The notes beneath the pieces are model-generated. The model was not told the DNA's origin. It searched no databases and saw only the letters and a list, made by a program, of their open reading frames with translations. The position numbers were made by a program, and so were the translations under genes. Of a stretch of DNA of 64,000 nucleotides, positions 53,092 to 61,829 are shown piece by piece (within the stretch, counting starts at the first letter, position 1; each line of letters opens with the position of its first letter). The stretch is taken from positions 62,001-126,000 of the forward strand of contig NZ_OY762614.1 in assembly GCF_963666145.1 (NCBI RefSeq), given 5' to 3'. The stretch is from an uncultured Desulfobacter sp. (GTDB lineage Bacteria > Desulfobacterota > Desulfobacteria > Desulfobacterales > Desulfobacteraceae).

Positions 53092-55446
53092 ATGAGCAAT
53101 TCAATACCCAAAAAATCTGGTCAACCAATATCGTTCAAATTCTCGGATCTGCACATTCGCACCAAGCTGCAAGTGGTGATTGCCCTGATCACCACCGTTT
53201 TTTTAATGATCGTCCTGACAGTGGTCATATCTTTCCACCGCATTGAAAATGTGCTGGGCGGCGTGATCAATAACGATATGAACAATGTCATGACAAACGC
53301 ATTAACCGAACGGGAGCTCTCCTCCCTAACAGCGGACCTCAATCTTTTGCTGGTTACTTTTTTTGGAGACCGGAACCATCTGCACAATGAAAGCAAGCGG
53401 TTAATCCAAGTGACACAAGGGTTGGCCGACCGAGTCCAGGACAGTGCCCTGGAAGCCCCTATTCTGCTGTTTGACCGGCGCATGCAGTTTTTGCTGGACC
53501 AGTGCCGGGTTGTTAACGATGGGGTCAGCAATGTCAGTGCCGCAGAGCAGCATATGGTTGACATGTTCGATCGCCTGGATGAAATTATTGCCGATAAACT
53601 CATCAACGCTGCCCTTAACGGCGATGACGCAAGCATCCTTCAGCAACTTTCGGTGCTGATCATCGGATACCGTCAAAGTCTTTTGGAAATCGGCAAGAGC
53701 CATGCAGAACGCTGGCCGGAAAGCTATTATTCATTCCTTGATCTGGATAATGATCCGCTGATCGTTGCCATTGACGAACTGCACTTTCGAATGCGCCCCC
53801 TGATGGCAGCAGATCCTCAGATCGCTGAATTCGGCCGGGACATCATCGACGATCTTCAAACTTATAAAAGTGAAATGTTAACCCTTAATGTGTTGATGGT
53901 GGAACTGCAAACGCGCATGCTCAATGTTGAGAAGGCCAGGCACGAGGCCACCCAAATACTTAAAAAGTTTGACCGGGATGTGGTCAATGCCATCAGCACC
54001 GCAAATACCAAGGTGATCGCCACCTTCAGGGTTACTGAATCGTCCCTGGTGGCAATTTCCCTGGCACTTATCGCAGCGCTCATTGTGCTGACATTGCTTT
54101 TTTTTAAAAATATTATAAAAAAACCCATGGACAATATCTGTGAAGGGATCAAGGCCTTTCGACAGAGCAACCTGAACGCCCGGATCAATCTTAACCGCCG
54201 GGACGAATGGCACCTGATTGAGGATGCGTTGAACGCCATGGCCATGGATCTTTCCAACTCCTACGCAGACCTTAAAACTGCCCAGGGTCTTGTTTCCAAT
54301 ATCATTGATTCCATGCCATCGGTCCTGGTGGGGGTGGACAGCCTGGGTGTCGTGACCCAATGGAATCTGAGGGCCGAACAGGTCACGGGGATAAGCCCTG
54401 AAAAAGCCCGTTCCCAGCCATTGGACAAAGTGCTCCCCAGTCTGGCCCACGAAATGGACCGCATCCGGGTATCCATACGGGATCGGCGGGTGCTTCGAAA
54501 TTCAAAGATGCGCCGGGAATACATAGACGAAACCCGATACGAAGACCTAACCATTTATCCCCTGGTGGCCAACGGAGTGGAAGGTGCCGTGATCCGGGTG
54601 GATGACGTCACCGATCAGGTGCTGATGGAAGAGATGGTCATCCAGAGTGAAAAGATGCTCTCGGTAGGCGGACTTGCTGCAGGCATGGCCCATGAAATCA
54701 ACAATCCCCTGGCCGGTATGATGCAGACCGCCCAGGTCATGGGCCGGCGGCTGACGGATCGCTTTGATATCCGGGCCAACCGGGAAGCGGCACAAGAGGC
54801 CGGAACGACCATTGAAGTCATTGAGCGGTTCATGGAGGCAAGGGGAATACACCGAATGATTGCGGCCATTACCGAATCTGGGGTGCGGGTGTCCCAGATT
54901 GTAAATAATATGCTCAGTTTTGCCAGAAAAGACAGTACAAGCATATCATCCCATGACCTGACCGAAATTATAGATAAGACCATTGAACTTGCGGCCACGG
55001 ATTATGATTTGAAAAAAACCTATGATTTTAAACGGATTAAAATTACCAAAGCGCACCATGCTGACCTGTCTGCCGTCCCCTGCCAGGCCAGCAAAATTCA
55101 GCAGGTGCTGCTCAACATTCTGACCAACGGCGCTCAGGCCATGCAGGGCGTCAGCACCCCGAACCCCGAATTCACCATACGCACCTATGTGGATTCAAAC
55201 CGGAATATGGCCTGCATCGAGATTGAGGATAACGGCCCCGGCATGGATGAAAAAACGCGCAAACATCTTTTTGATCCCTTTTTCACCACAAAACCTGTGG
55301 GGGTGGGCACCGGACTTGGACTAAGTGTTTCCTATTTTATCATCACCGAAAACCATAAAGGCGAAATGGCCGTCGAATCAAGTCTGGGCACCGGTGCAAA
55401 ATTTTTGATCCGCATCCCGTTAGCAGGACCTAAATCACAGACGTAA
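53092..55446 (+). CDS. histidine kinase with helical periplasmic sensor and PAS domain
   Basis: About 784 residues from the ATG at 53092 (aggag site). Two membrane segments (QVVIALITTVFLMIVLTVVI near 25-45 and LVAISLALIAALIVLTLLFF near 325-345) enclose an all-helical sensor of about 280 residues, unlike the Cache sensor of its neighbour. HAMP, a PAS domain and the kinase core follow, with SVGGLAAGMAHEINNP (H534), the long acceptor hairpin ending NNMLSFARK, and FFTTKPVGVGTGLGL. It is preceded by a binding-protein gene, continuing the binding-protein then kinase order. It ends the array, 16 bases from the convergent aldolase gene. Confidence 0.9.
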   Translation: MSNSIPKKSGQPISFKFSDLHIRTKLQVVIALITTVFLMIVLTVVISFHRIENVLGGVINNDMNNVMTNALTERELSSLTADLNLLLVTFFGDRNHLHNESKRLIQVTQGLADRVQDSALEAPILLFDRRMQFLLDQCRVVNDGVSNVSAAEQHMVDMFDRLDEIIADKLINAALNGDDASILQQLSVLIIGYRQSLLEIGKSHAERWPESYYSFLDLDNDPLIVAIDELHFRMRPLMAADPQIAEFGRDIIDDLQTYKSEMLTLNVLMVELQTRMLNVEKARHEATQILKKFDRDVVNAISTANTKVIATFRVTESSLVAISLALIAALIVLTLLFFKNIIKKPMDNICEGIKAFRQSNLNARINLNRRDEWHLIEDALNAMAMDLSNSYADLKTAQGLVSNIIDSMPSVLVGVDSLGVVTQWNLRAEQVTGISPEKARSQPLDKVLPSLAHEMDRIRVSIRDRRVLRNSKMRREYIDETRYEDLTIYPLVANGVEGAVIRVDDVTDQVLMEEMVIQSEKMLSVGGLAAGMAHEINNPLAGMMQTAQVMGRRLTDRFDIRANREAAQEAGTTIEVIERFMEARGIHRMIAAITESGVRVSQIVNNMLSFARKDSTSISSHDLTEIIDKTIELAATDYDLKKTYDFKRIKITKAHHADLSAVPCQASKIQQVLLNILTNGAQAMQGVSTPNPEFTIRTYVDSNRNMACIEIEDNGPGMDEKTRKHLFDPFFTTKPVGVGTGLGLSVSYFIITENHKGEMAVESSLGTGAKFLIRIPLAGPKSQT

Positions 55447-55462
55447 GGCACGGTGTACAAGT

Positions 55463-56116
55463 TCAGTCGGCCATTTTTTTCTGCCCGTAGGTCTTGAACT
55501 TTTCAAGCACGGTGTCCATCTCTTTATCCGGCAGAATCACAGGCGTTCCAATGCTTTTGGTCTGATAATAAATCCGGGCCACAAATTCGATCTCTTCGGC
55601 AACGGCAAAGGCCGTGTCCATGTTGCCGCCCACGGCCACAAGTCCGTGATTGGCCAGCAGCAACGCGTTATAATCGCCGATATATTCGGCCACGATGTCA
55701 GCCAGTTGCGGGGTGCCGAATGTGGCATAGGGTGCCAGGGGCACTTTTTTTCCGGCAAATCCCACAAGATAATGAACGGCCGGGATTTCCCATCCCAGAC
55801 AGGCCATGGTCACGGCATAGGGAGAGTGGGTGTGGACAACGGCCTGTATATCTTTGCGCTGGTGATAGAGGGATAGGTGAAAGCCAAGCTCGCTTGACGG
55901 TTTGGTATCGCCTTCCAGAATATTTCCCTGCATATCCGTGAGCACAACATCCCGAGGGCTCAACGCCGCGTACTCGATACCGCTGGGGCTGACGGCCACG
56001 GTTCCCGATTCCCTGTTAATAATGCTCAGGTTACCGCCGGTACCCGTGGTCAGACCGGACGACACCATTTTAAGGCCAAAGCGCACAACCGCCTCTTTTT
56101 CATTTTCAAAATCCAT
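55463..56116 (-). CDS. class II aldolase/adducin-family protein, fuculose-phosphate aldolase-like
   Basis: A 217-residue zinc-dependent aldolase. Key parts are GLTTGTGGNLSIINR, VSPSGIEY, the catalytic Glu in PSSELGFHLSLY, the zinc histidines in VHTHSPYAV and the third in LLANHGLVAVG. It is of the L-fuculose/ribulose-phosphate aldolase type, which splits a sugar phosphate to glycolaldehyde or lactaldehyde and dihydroxyacetone phosphate. The ATG at 56116 follows ggaggcg; a reading four residues longer is less likely. It lies 62 bases downstream of the MocR regulator on the same strand. Confidence 0.88.
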   Translation of the reverse strand: MDFENEKEAVVRFGLKMVSSGLTTGTGGNLSIINRESGTVAVSPSGIEYAALSPRDVVLTDMQGNILEGDTKPSSELGFHLSLYHQRKDIQAVVHTHSPYAVTMACLGWEIPAVHYLVGFAGKKVPLAPYATFGTPQLADIVAEYIGDYNALLLANHGLVAVGGNMDTAFAVAEEIEFVARIYYQTKSIGTPVILPDKEMDTVLEKFKTYGQKKMAD

Positions 56117-56178
56117 AAACGCCTCCATAAAATTGCTCAGTTACTCTATTCGTGTCCCCTGTCCCACTGTGAAAAATT

Positions 56179-57636
56179 TTAGTCTTTGATTTGCCCACCG
56201 GACTGCGGATCCATCCTGTACACCATCCGCCCAATCCGTCGGACAGCCTGGTCAGCCGCCTCATCCCATACGCCGCCGTATCCGATGCGGATATACCGGC
56301 TGAACACATCCACGCTGGAGCACAAAAATCCTGGAATGATTGAAATTCCCTCTTTTCTGGCTTCAAAAAAGATATCCCGGCCGTTGCACCCTTCGGGCAG
56401 TTCAATCCAGAGACAAAGCCCCCCCAAAGGAGATGTCATTTTCACGGATGGGGGAAAGTATTTATATACCGCTGTCCTGCAGTATTGGCAATGTTCCCTT
56501 AAGGTGCGCCGAAGACGGCGCAGATGACGCGGAAATGAACCTTCTTTCAGGTAACTTGCCACCAGGGCTTGGTTCAGGGTGGGAGAAATCAAAGAGCTTT
56601 TCAGCTTCATCTGCTGGATGCGGTTTTTAAACCTGCCGGGTATGACCCAGCCTACCATCAGCCCCGGTGCCAGAACTTTTGAGAACGAAGAACAATATAA
56701 AACATTGTCATGTGTATCCCACTTTTTCACCGGATTGGGCCGGGTATTTCCAAAGTACAATTCACCACTGACATCGTTATCAATAATGGGAATCTGCCGT
56801 TGCCCCAGCAGGGTTGCGATCCTCTCTTTATTCTCATCGGGCATGATAAACCCCAACGGATTCTGGCAGTTTGCATTGAGCAGACAGGCGTCTATCTTCT
56901 TTTGGTCGACCAGTTTTTCGAGCCGGTCCGGGTTAATCCCGCGTTCTGGATCGGCAGGGATCTCCAGGGCATAGAGCCCGTTATCGCTGAGCATGCGCCG
57001 GATAAAAGGATCGGACGGAGATTCCAGGGCAATGGTATCTCCGGGATTTGCCACCGCCTTGAGGCTGAGGCTCAGGGCCTCGGTACATCCGTTGGTGACA
57101 ATAATATCCTCCATGGACAAATCTTTGATGAACGGGAAAAGCAGGTTGGTGATCTGGTGTCTGAGCTGCTCATCCCCCTGGGGGTGTGCGTATCCGACAA
57201 TCACCCTGGGCACTTGGTCTTTTGAAAAGGACTTAAGATGGGCGTGAAGCCGCTTGACCGGCAGATACTCCGGTGCCACCGTCACAGAGCCAAATTTTAA
57301 TACCCCGGGATCACCCATGTCCCGGGTCAGAATATAGATAAGGTTGTCGACACTGATTTTTCCAGGCGCCATCTCATGGCGGATGATTCCGGGGCCTGGC
57401 CGGAGCCGGTCGGGACTTGGCTTGATAAAGTACCCGGAGCGATCACGGGACGCCACCACCCCCCTTTTTTCAAGCTCAACATAGGCCTGGATCACCGTTG
57501 TCATACTGTAGCCGGTGGTCCGACAAAGGGATCTAAGGGAAGGCAGTTTCTCCGACATCCGGTATCCCCCGTTTTTGATTTGCCTTTGGATCTGGTCTGC
57601 CAGATCCTTGTAAAAAAACTTTCTTTTTTCAGCCAT
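56179..57636 (-). CDS. MocR/PdxR-type GntR regulator with aminotransferase domain
   Basis: A 485-residue regulator: an N-terminal GntR winged helix (FFYKDLADQIQRQIKNGGY ... MTTVIQAYVELEKRGVV) fused to a fold-type I aminotransferase-like domain with the PLP-lysine site in YCSSFSKVLAPGLMVGW. MocR proteins sense PLP or an amino acid. The catalytic Lys is kept. It precedes the aldolase gene and is divergent from a 64-residue membrane peptide gene. Two TTGCACG repeats (57658 and 57725) flank the promoter region and could be binding sites, as MocR proteins often use direct repeats. Confidence 0.92.
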   Translation of the reverse strand: MAEKRKFFYKDLADQIQRQIKNGGYRMSEKLPSLRSLCRTTGYSMTTVIQAYVELEKRGVVASRDRSGYFIKPSPDRLRPGPGIIRHEMAPGKISVDNLIYILTRDMGDPGVLKFGSVTVAPEYLPVKRLHAHLKSFSKDQVPRVIVGYAHPQGDEQLRHQITNLLFPFIKDLSMEDIIVTNGCTEALSLSLKAVANPGDTIALESPSDPFIRRMLSDNGLYALEIPADPERGINPDRLEKLVDQKKIDACLLNANCQNPLGFIMPDENKERIATLLGQRQIPIIDNDVSGELYFGNTRPNPVKKWDTHDNVLYCSSFSKVLAPGLMVGWVIPGRFKNRIQQMKLKSSLISPTLNQALVASYLKEGSFPRHLRRLRRTLREHCQYCRTAVYKYFPPSVKMTSPLGGLCLWIELPEGCNGRDIFFEARKEGISIIPGFLCSSVDVFSRYIRIGYGGVWDEAADQAVRRIGRMVYRMDPQSGGQIKD

Positions 57637-57746
57637 GCCATCTGCTATGGTTTTTTATTGCACGTTCTGTATCTGTTCTCTTTTTTTAAGTTCAACTATA
57701 TTAATTCACACTTAATATTCAACGTTGCACGACAAAGGAGAAAACA

Positions 57747-57941
57747 ATGACAAAATACTGTTTTACTGTTATGCAGTACATGCTGGCCGGCCAAGAGTCA
57801 AGGCTCGGCTTTAAGGATTACTGGAAAAACGATTTTCTGGCCCGCCACACCCCTGCCGGCCGAATCTGCCTGGAAACAACCAAGGCGATCTTTGTGATCG
57901 GGCTTTGTTTTGCCGTGACCAAAGGTATCAGTCTTCTGTAA
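57747..57941 (+). CDS. small hypothetical membrane protein
   Basis: A 64-residue protein I do not recognise. It has a good ribosome site (aaaggag) 7 bases before the ATG. The first half is soluble and contains YMLAGQESRLGFKDYWKNDFLARHTPAGR; the second has a hydrophobic segment AIFVIGLCFAVTKGISLL that would place the C-terminus in or across the membrane. It is divergent from the MocR regulator and convergent with the DNA ligase gene, 13 bases away. It could be a MocR target, but the role is unknown. Confidence 0.6.
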   Translation: MTKYCFTVMQYMLAGQESRLGFKDYWKNDFLARHTPAGRICLETTKAIFVIGLCFAVTKGISLL

Positions 57942-57954
57942 TTGCCAGGGCGCG

Positions 57955-58818
57955 TTAGTCTGCCCTGATCCTTAAAAAGGAGGCGAATTTGGGCACCCCG
58001 TTTTTACTAAACCCATGATATTTGAATGTCACGGTGGTGCCGACGGCGGGGGGATTGTTTCGAACCGCATCGGTGAATCCGGTTCCCAGTTTAAAAATAA
58101 CGCCGTTTTCCAATTTCAACGTCAGCGAGCCCATGGCATTTTCATATTTGCCTTTTCCCTTGTTCATACCAATGACAATGCCTTCCATGTCCCTGGCTTT
58201 TTTTACTTTGAGCACATGGGCGCTGCGCCCGGTGTGGTAGGGCTTATCCGGATCTTTTACGATAACGCCTTCTCCGCCCCGTGATGCCACATCACAAAAG
58301 AAACGATCCAGGTCGGATCGGTCATGAATCACGGTCTGGGGAATTACCCTGACATGGGCGGCCGGATGGGAATTAAACCATTGTTTTGCCCGGTCAAGCC
58401 GTTGTAAAAATGTCCCTTCCGCGTTGGGCACCTCGAAAATATGGTAATTTATTTTTTCCCACCCAGGTCCCGGCTTTTCATCAAGCACCACAGACTGAAT
58501 AAACTCAAACGCCCCTTGTCTGCTCCACAATTCGCCGTCCAGTTCAAAGGTTGGAAAATTCTTGATGAACCATGGGGGCGGATAAAGGAGAACGCCCTTG
58601 CGGGTCAACAGGCACTTGCCGTCCCAGTACCCCCGTATCCCATCCAGTTTCTCGCTCATCACCCAGCCCGTAATGTCTTCTTGTCCGGTATAGACCCCGG
58701 CCTTTTGCAAATGCAACGCTTCTGCCCGGCACAACGGACAAAAAAAGACCATCACCATTGCTGCCGTTAACCATGTACTGAACATTTTACGATACATATG
58801 AGTTGCGAAATAAGGCAT
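57955..58818 (-). CDS. secreted ATP-dependent DNA ligase (LigE-like)
   Basis: A 287-residue ATP-dependent DNA ligase. The catalytic lysine motif is SEKLDGIRGYWDG, with FELDGELWS (motif III), EGVIVKD (motif IV) and LKVKKARDMEG (motif V) in order, then an OB-fold ending in VTFKYHGFSKNGVPKFASFLRIR. The N-terminus has a signal peptide (TAAMVMVFFCPLCRA), the hallmark of the small LigE type, which acts in the periplasm on imported or extracellular DNA. The start at 58818 (ggggg site) is chosen over an upstream reading because it keeps the signal peptide compact. No competence genes are nearby. Confidence 0.85.
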   Translation of the reverse strand: MPYFATHMYRKMFSTWLTAAMVMVFFCPLCRAEALHLQKAGVYTGQEDITGWVMSEKLDGIRGYWDGKCLLTRKGVLLYPPPWFIKNFPTFELDGELWSRQGAFEFIQSVVLDEKPGPGWEKINYHIFEVPNAEGTFLQRLDRAKQWFNSHPAAHVRVIPQTVIHDRSDLDRFFCDVASRGGEGVIVKDPDKPYHTGRSAHVLKVKKARDMEGIVIGMNKGKGKYENAMGSLTLKLENGVIFKLGTGFTDAVRNNPPAVGTTVTFKYHGFSKNGVPKFASFLRIRAD

Positions 58819-59227
58819 AGAACCCCCATAATGTTTGATTCTGGAATTAAAAGACACTGTAAAATACCATTTTGGCTATTGTCAAGAAATGTTGGCCGTG
58901 TCTCAATTCATAAATCGCTCTTAAATTATTTGATAATTTTTTTTTATTTCTGGATGACACAGCTTATTATCCCTCCACAAGGCAGTGCGACCACCACCAC
59001 ACAACAACTCTATCAGGAAATCCGGTTAACGGCATTTTTGTCCCAATTGAGTGTGGGGAAACATTTTATGGATAATATCAAGACAATAGGAAGGCATGGG
59101 ATGCGCACCCCGGGTCCAACGCCTTTTACGTGCTTCCCGGTATGACCGAAAGGCTTCGGCGACCATTGACTTTTATAAATGATTTATTTTATAAATACTG
59201 ACTTTGCGCATATGTTCAGGACAAGGA
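58819..59227. other. spacer between the DNA ligase and xseA
   Basis: About 410 bases, AT-rich in the middle (58920-58950), between divergent genes. An open frame on the plus strand at 58798-59145 has no ribosome site and no known motif, so I do not call it. I see no clear hairpin or promoter. Confidence 0.4.
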
Positions 59228-60583
59228 ATGATACCACAAAAAAATAAAGTCTACACCGTCGGCACCCTGACACGGCAGATCAAAAATTTGCTTGAAGAAC
59301 AATATCCTTTTTTGTGGATCACAGGTGAAATTTCAAATTTTTCAACCCCTGCGTCAGGTCATTCCTATTTTTCATTAAAAGATGACGCTGCCGTGATCTC
59401 CTGCGTGATTTTTAAAGGACAAAAACGCCACTTAAAATTCACACCTGAAAACGGAATGAAAATCAAAGGCATGGCCCGTCTGTCCCTTTACGAGCCCCGG
59501 GGGACTTACCAGCTTATTTTTGAACATATGGAACCCGAAGGCACAGGTGCGCTCCAGCAAGCCTTTGAACAGCTTAAGGCCGAACTTGCTGCCATGGGGT
59601 GGTTTGATGGGGCTTTGAAAAAAAAGCTTCCTTTTTTACCGTCCGGCATCCATGTCATCACCTCGGGCACGGGTGCTGCGGTTCGTGACATCATCCAGGT
59701 TGCCAAACAACGCTGTCCAAGCGTTCCCCTTGAAATCATTCCCGTCAAGGTCCAGGGAGACACAGCAGAGTTTGAAATTGCCCGGGCCATTGAACTTGCC
59801 AACACGGTTAAAACCTGTGACCTGATTATCATTGCCCGGGGCGGCGGTTCCCTTGAGGATCTATGGGCATTTAACACCAGAACCGTGGCAAAGGCCGTTT
59901 TTGAATCTGAAATCCCTGTTATTTCAGGTGTAGGCCATGAAATCGACTTTACCATAGCCGACTTTGTCGCCGATCTCCGGGCCCCCACCCCATCGGCTGC
60001 GGCCCAGATGGCCTTGCCTGACCAGACGGCTATTGTCGATCAAATCCTTGGACTATACCAAGAGTTAAACATTAAAATTAAGCGTCGTCTCCTGCAGCAG
60101 AAAGAACATGTAAACGATTTACACAGTCGGCTTAAAAGTCCGGCCAGGGTTGTGGATGATTTCAGGTTCCGCATAGAGGATCTGCAATCCAGGGCTTTTT
60201 CTCTGCTCGCAAATCGTATTAATCACCAGCGCGAAAAAATTCTTTGGCTGAACAAAGCGCTTTCAGGCACCTTGCCCTCTACCCAGACATATACAAAAGA
60301 TGTTGAGGATCTTCAGGCAAATCTGGATTATTTTTTTCGTGCTTTCCTCAAGCAGTGCAAAGACAGGGTAAACAAGCAACAGATCCAACTTGAGACTTTA
60401 AATCCGTCAGCGGTGCTAAAACGCGGGTACAGCATCACCCGAAGCAAATCCGGTATGGGTATCGGCAGTCATGTTGTAATGGATGCCGACACGCTTAGGG
60501 CAGACGATGACATTGAAATTATTCTATCTAAAGGACGCCTGGATGCCCGGGTTGTAAAAACATATGGCAAAGAAAACCTTTGA
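59228..60583 (+). CDS. xseA: exodeoxyribonuclease VII large subunit
   Basis: A 451-residue XseA from the ATG at 59228 (acaagga just upstream); an earlier TTG adds eight residues. The OB-fold N-terminus is YTVGTLTRQIKNLLEEQYPFLWITGEISNF, followed by the nuclease part: ITSGTGAAVRDIIQ, IIARGGGSLEDLWAFN, VISGVGHEIDFTIADFVADLRAPTPSAAA. Coiled-coil helices follow and the C-terminal VLKRGYSITRS is conserved. With XseB it degrades single-stranded DNA in both directions. Overlaps xseB by 20 bases. Confidence 0.96.
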   Translation: MIPQKNKVYTVGTLTRQIKNLLEEQYPFLWITGEISNFSTPASGHSYFSLKDDAAVISCVIFKGQKRHLKFTPENGMKIKGMARLSLYEPRGTYQLIFEHMEPEGTGALQQAFEQLKAELAAMGWFDGALKKKLPFLPSGIHVITSGTGAAVRDIIQVAKQRCPSVPLEIIPVKVQGDTAEFEIARAIELANTVKTCDLIIIARGGGSLEDLWAFNTRTVAKAVFESEIPVISGVGHEIDFTIADFVADLRAPTPSAAAQMALPDQTAIVDQILGLYQELNIKIKRRLLQQKEHVNDLHSRLKSPARVVDDFRFRIEDLQSRAFSLLANRINHQREKILWLNKALSGTLPSTQTYTKDVEDLQANLDYFFRAFLKQCKDRVNKQQIQLETLNPSAVLKRGYSITRSKSGMGIGSHVVMDADTLRADDDIEIILSKGRLDARVVKTYGKENL

Positions 60584-60791
60584 ATCCGCATTAAAACAGC
60601 TTGAAACCATTGTCAAAGAGATGGAATCCGGTGATTTGACATTGGAAAAGGCAGTCAAAAAATATGAAGAAGGCATAGCCAATTCCCGTTTCTGCCTTGA
60701 AATTTTAGACAAAACCGAGCAAAAAATCACCCAGTTGACCATGGATGCTGACGGCAAACCCGATATATCAGACTTTAAGGAAAACCAATGA
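60564..60791 (+). CDS. xseB: exodeoxyribonuclease VII small subunit
   Basis: A 75-residue XseB: the conserved FESALKQLETIVKEMESGDLTLEKAVKKYEEGI helical hairpin is unmistakable. It binds the XseA coiled coils. It overlaps xseA by 20 bases and ispA by 4 (ATGA), so the three genes form one translational unit. Confidence 0.96.
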   Translation: MAKKTFESALKQLETIVKEMESGDLTLEKAVKKYEEGIANSRFCLEILDKTEQKITQLTMDADGKPDISDFKENQ

Positions 60792-61729
60792 GTATTTTTG
60801 ACCTCTCCGGATATTTGAAACGGAACCGAAAACTGGTTGATGAGGCGTTAATAAACGTTTTTGGTGAACTGGACCCAGCGCGTGAGCTCGTCCAGGCCAT
60901 GAAACACTCTTTGATGGCCGGCGGTAAACGGGTGCGCCCTGCCCTGGCGCTGGCAACCGCAGGTGCTTTAGGTGCAGACCCGCTCATCGCCCTGCCCGCT
61001 TCCTGTGCCATTGAAATGATTCACACCTATTCTTTGATCCATGACGATTTGCCGGGTATGGATAATGATGATCTGCGCCGGGGCGTTCCCACATGCCACA
61101 AACAATTTTCCGAAGCCACTGCCATTCTGGCCGGAGACGGACTGTTAACCCATGCATTTCATATCCTTGCTGCACCAGGCGCCTGCTTCAGTGTTTTTCC
61201 CAATGCCGAAACCCGGTTGATTCTGGTGGAAAAAATCTCTGCTGCCGCCGGCATTAACGGCATGGTGGAAGGTCAGATGCTGGATATGCAGGCGGAAAAA
61301 AAGCCCGAAACTCTGCCTGTGGACAGTGCTGAGGCCCTTACCCATTTAAAGAGAATCCACAAACACAAAACCGGTGCCATGATAGAGGTCAGTGTTGCCT
61401 CCGGGGCCATCAGTGCCGGTGCGGATAAACAAGCGTTAGGTGCTTTGGACACATATGCGCAAAATATCGGGCTTGCCTTCCAGGTCATGGATGATATTTT
61501 AAATGTGGAGGGAGATCCTGAGATCATGGGCAAGGCTGTGGGAACCGATGCTTTGCATGACAAGATGACATTTCCTGCCATTTTGGGTCTGGACGGCTCA
61601 AAAAAGTTTTCAAAACAGCTGGTGGCCGATGCCCTGGATGCTTTGGACAGTTACAAGGAAAATGATTTTTCGGAAAAAAGCGAGCCGTTGCGCGCCATTG
61701 CCGGTTACATTATAAACAGGAAACGATGA
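60788..61729 (+). CDS. ispA: farnesyl/geranylgeranyl diphosphate synthase
   Basis: A 313-residue prenyl diphosphate synthase. It has the first aspartate-rich motif DDLPGMDNDDLRRG, the second in FQVMDDILNVEGDPE, and GGKRVRPALALATAGALG. It builds C15 (possibly C20) prenyl diphosphates for quinones and undecaprenol. The xseB-ispA-dxs order is common in proteobacteria. A palindromic repeat separates it from dxs. Confidence 0.93.
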   Translation: MSIFDLSGYLKRNRKLVDEALINVFGELDPARELVQAMKHSLMAGGKRVRPALALATAGALGADPLIALPASCAIEMIHTYSLIHDDLPGMDNDDLRRGVPTCHKQFSEATAILAGDGLLTHAFHILAAPGACFSVFPNAETRLILVEKISAAAGINGMVEGQMLDMQAEKKPETLPVDSAEALTHLKRIHKHKTGAMIEVSVASGAISAGADKQALGALDTYAQNIGLAFQVMDDILNVEGDPEIMGKAVGTDALHDKMTFPAILGLDGSKKFSKQLVADALDALDSYKENDFSEKSEPLRAIAGYIINRKR

Positions 61730-61737
61730 AAAAAGAT

Positions 61738-61804
61738 TTAACCACGGAACTCACGGAAAGCACAGAAAGCTATTTTCAGTGTCTTCCGTGAGTTCCGTGG
61801 TTAA
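61738..61804. repeat. 21-bp perfect inverted repeat between ispA and dxs
   Basis: The arms at 61738-61758 and 61784-61804 are perfect complements built of ACCACGGAA and TCACGGAA units, with a 25-base centre that can pair partly (CACAGAAA/TTTCAGTG). The words are characteristic of dispersed hairpin repeats in deltaproteobacteria. No T-run follows, so a terminator function is uncertain; it may stabilise mRNA or be a mobile REP-like element. Confidence 0.75.
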
Positions 61805-61829
61805 TTTGTTTCATATGAAGAGGTAGGCA

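Noticed and set aside
58798..59145. 115-residue open frame upstream of xseA
   Set aside because: It overlaps the ligase start, has no ribosome site and its translation has no recognisable pattern.
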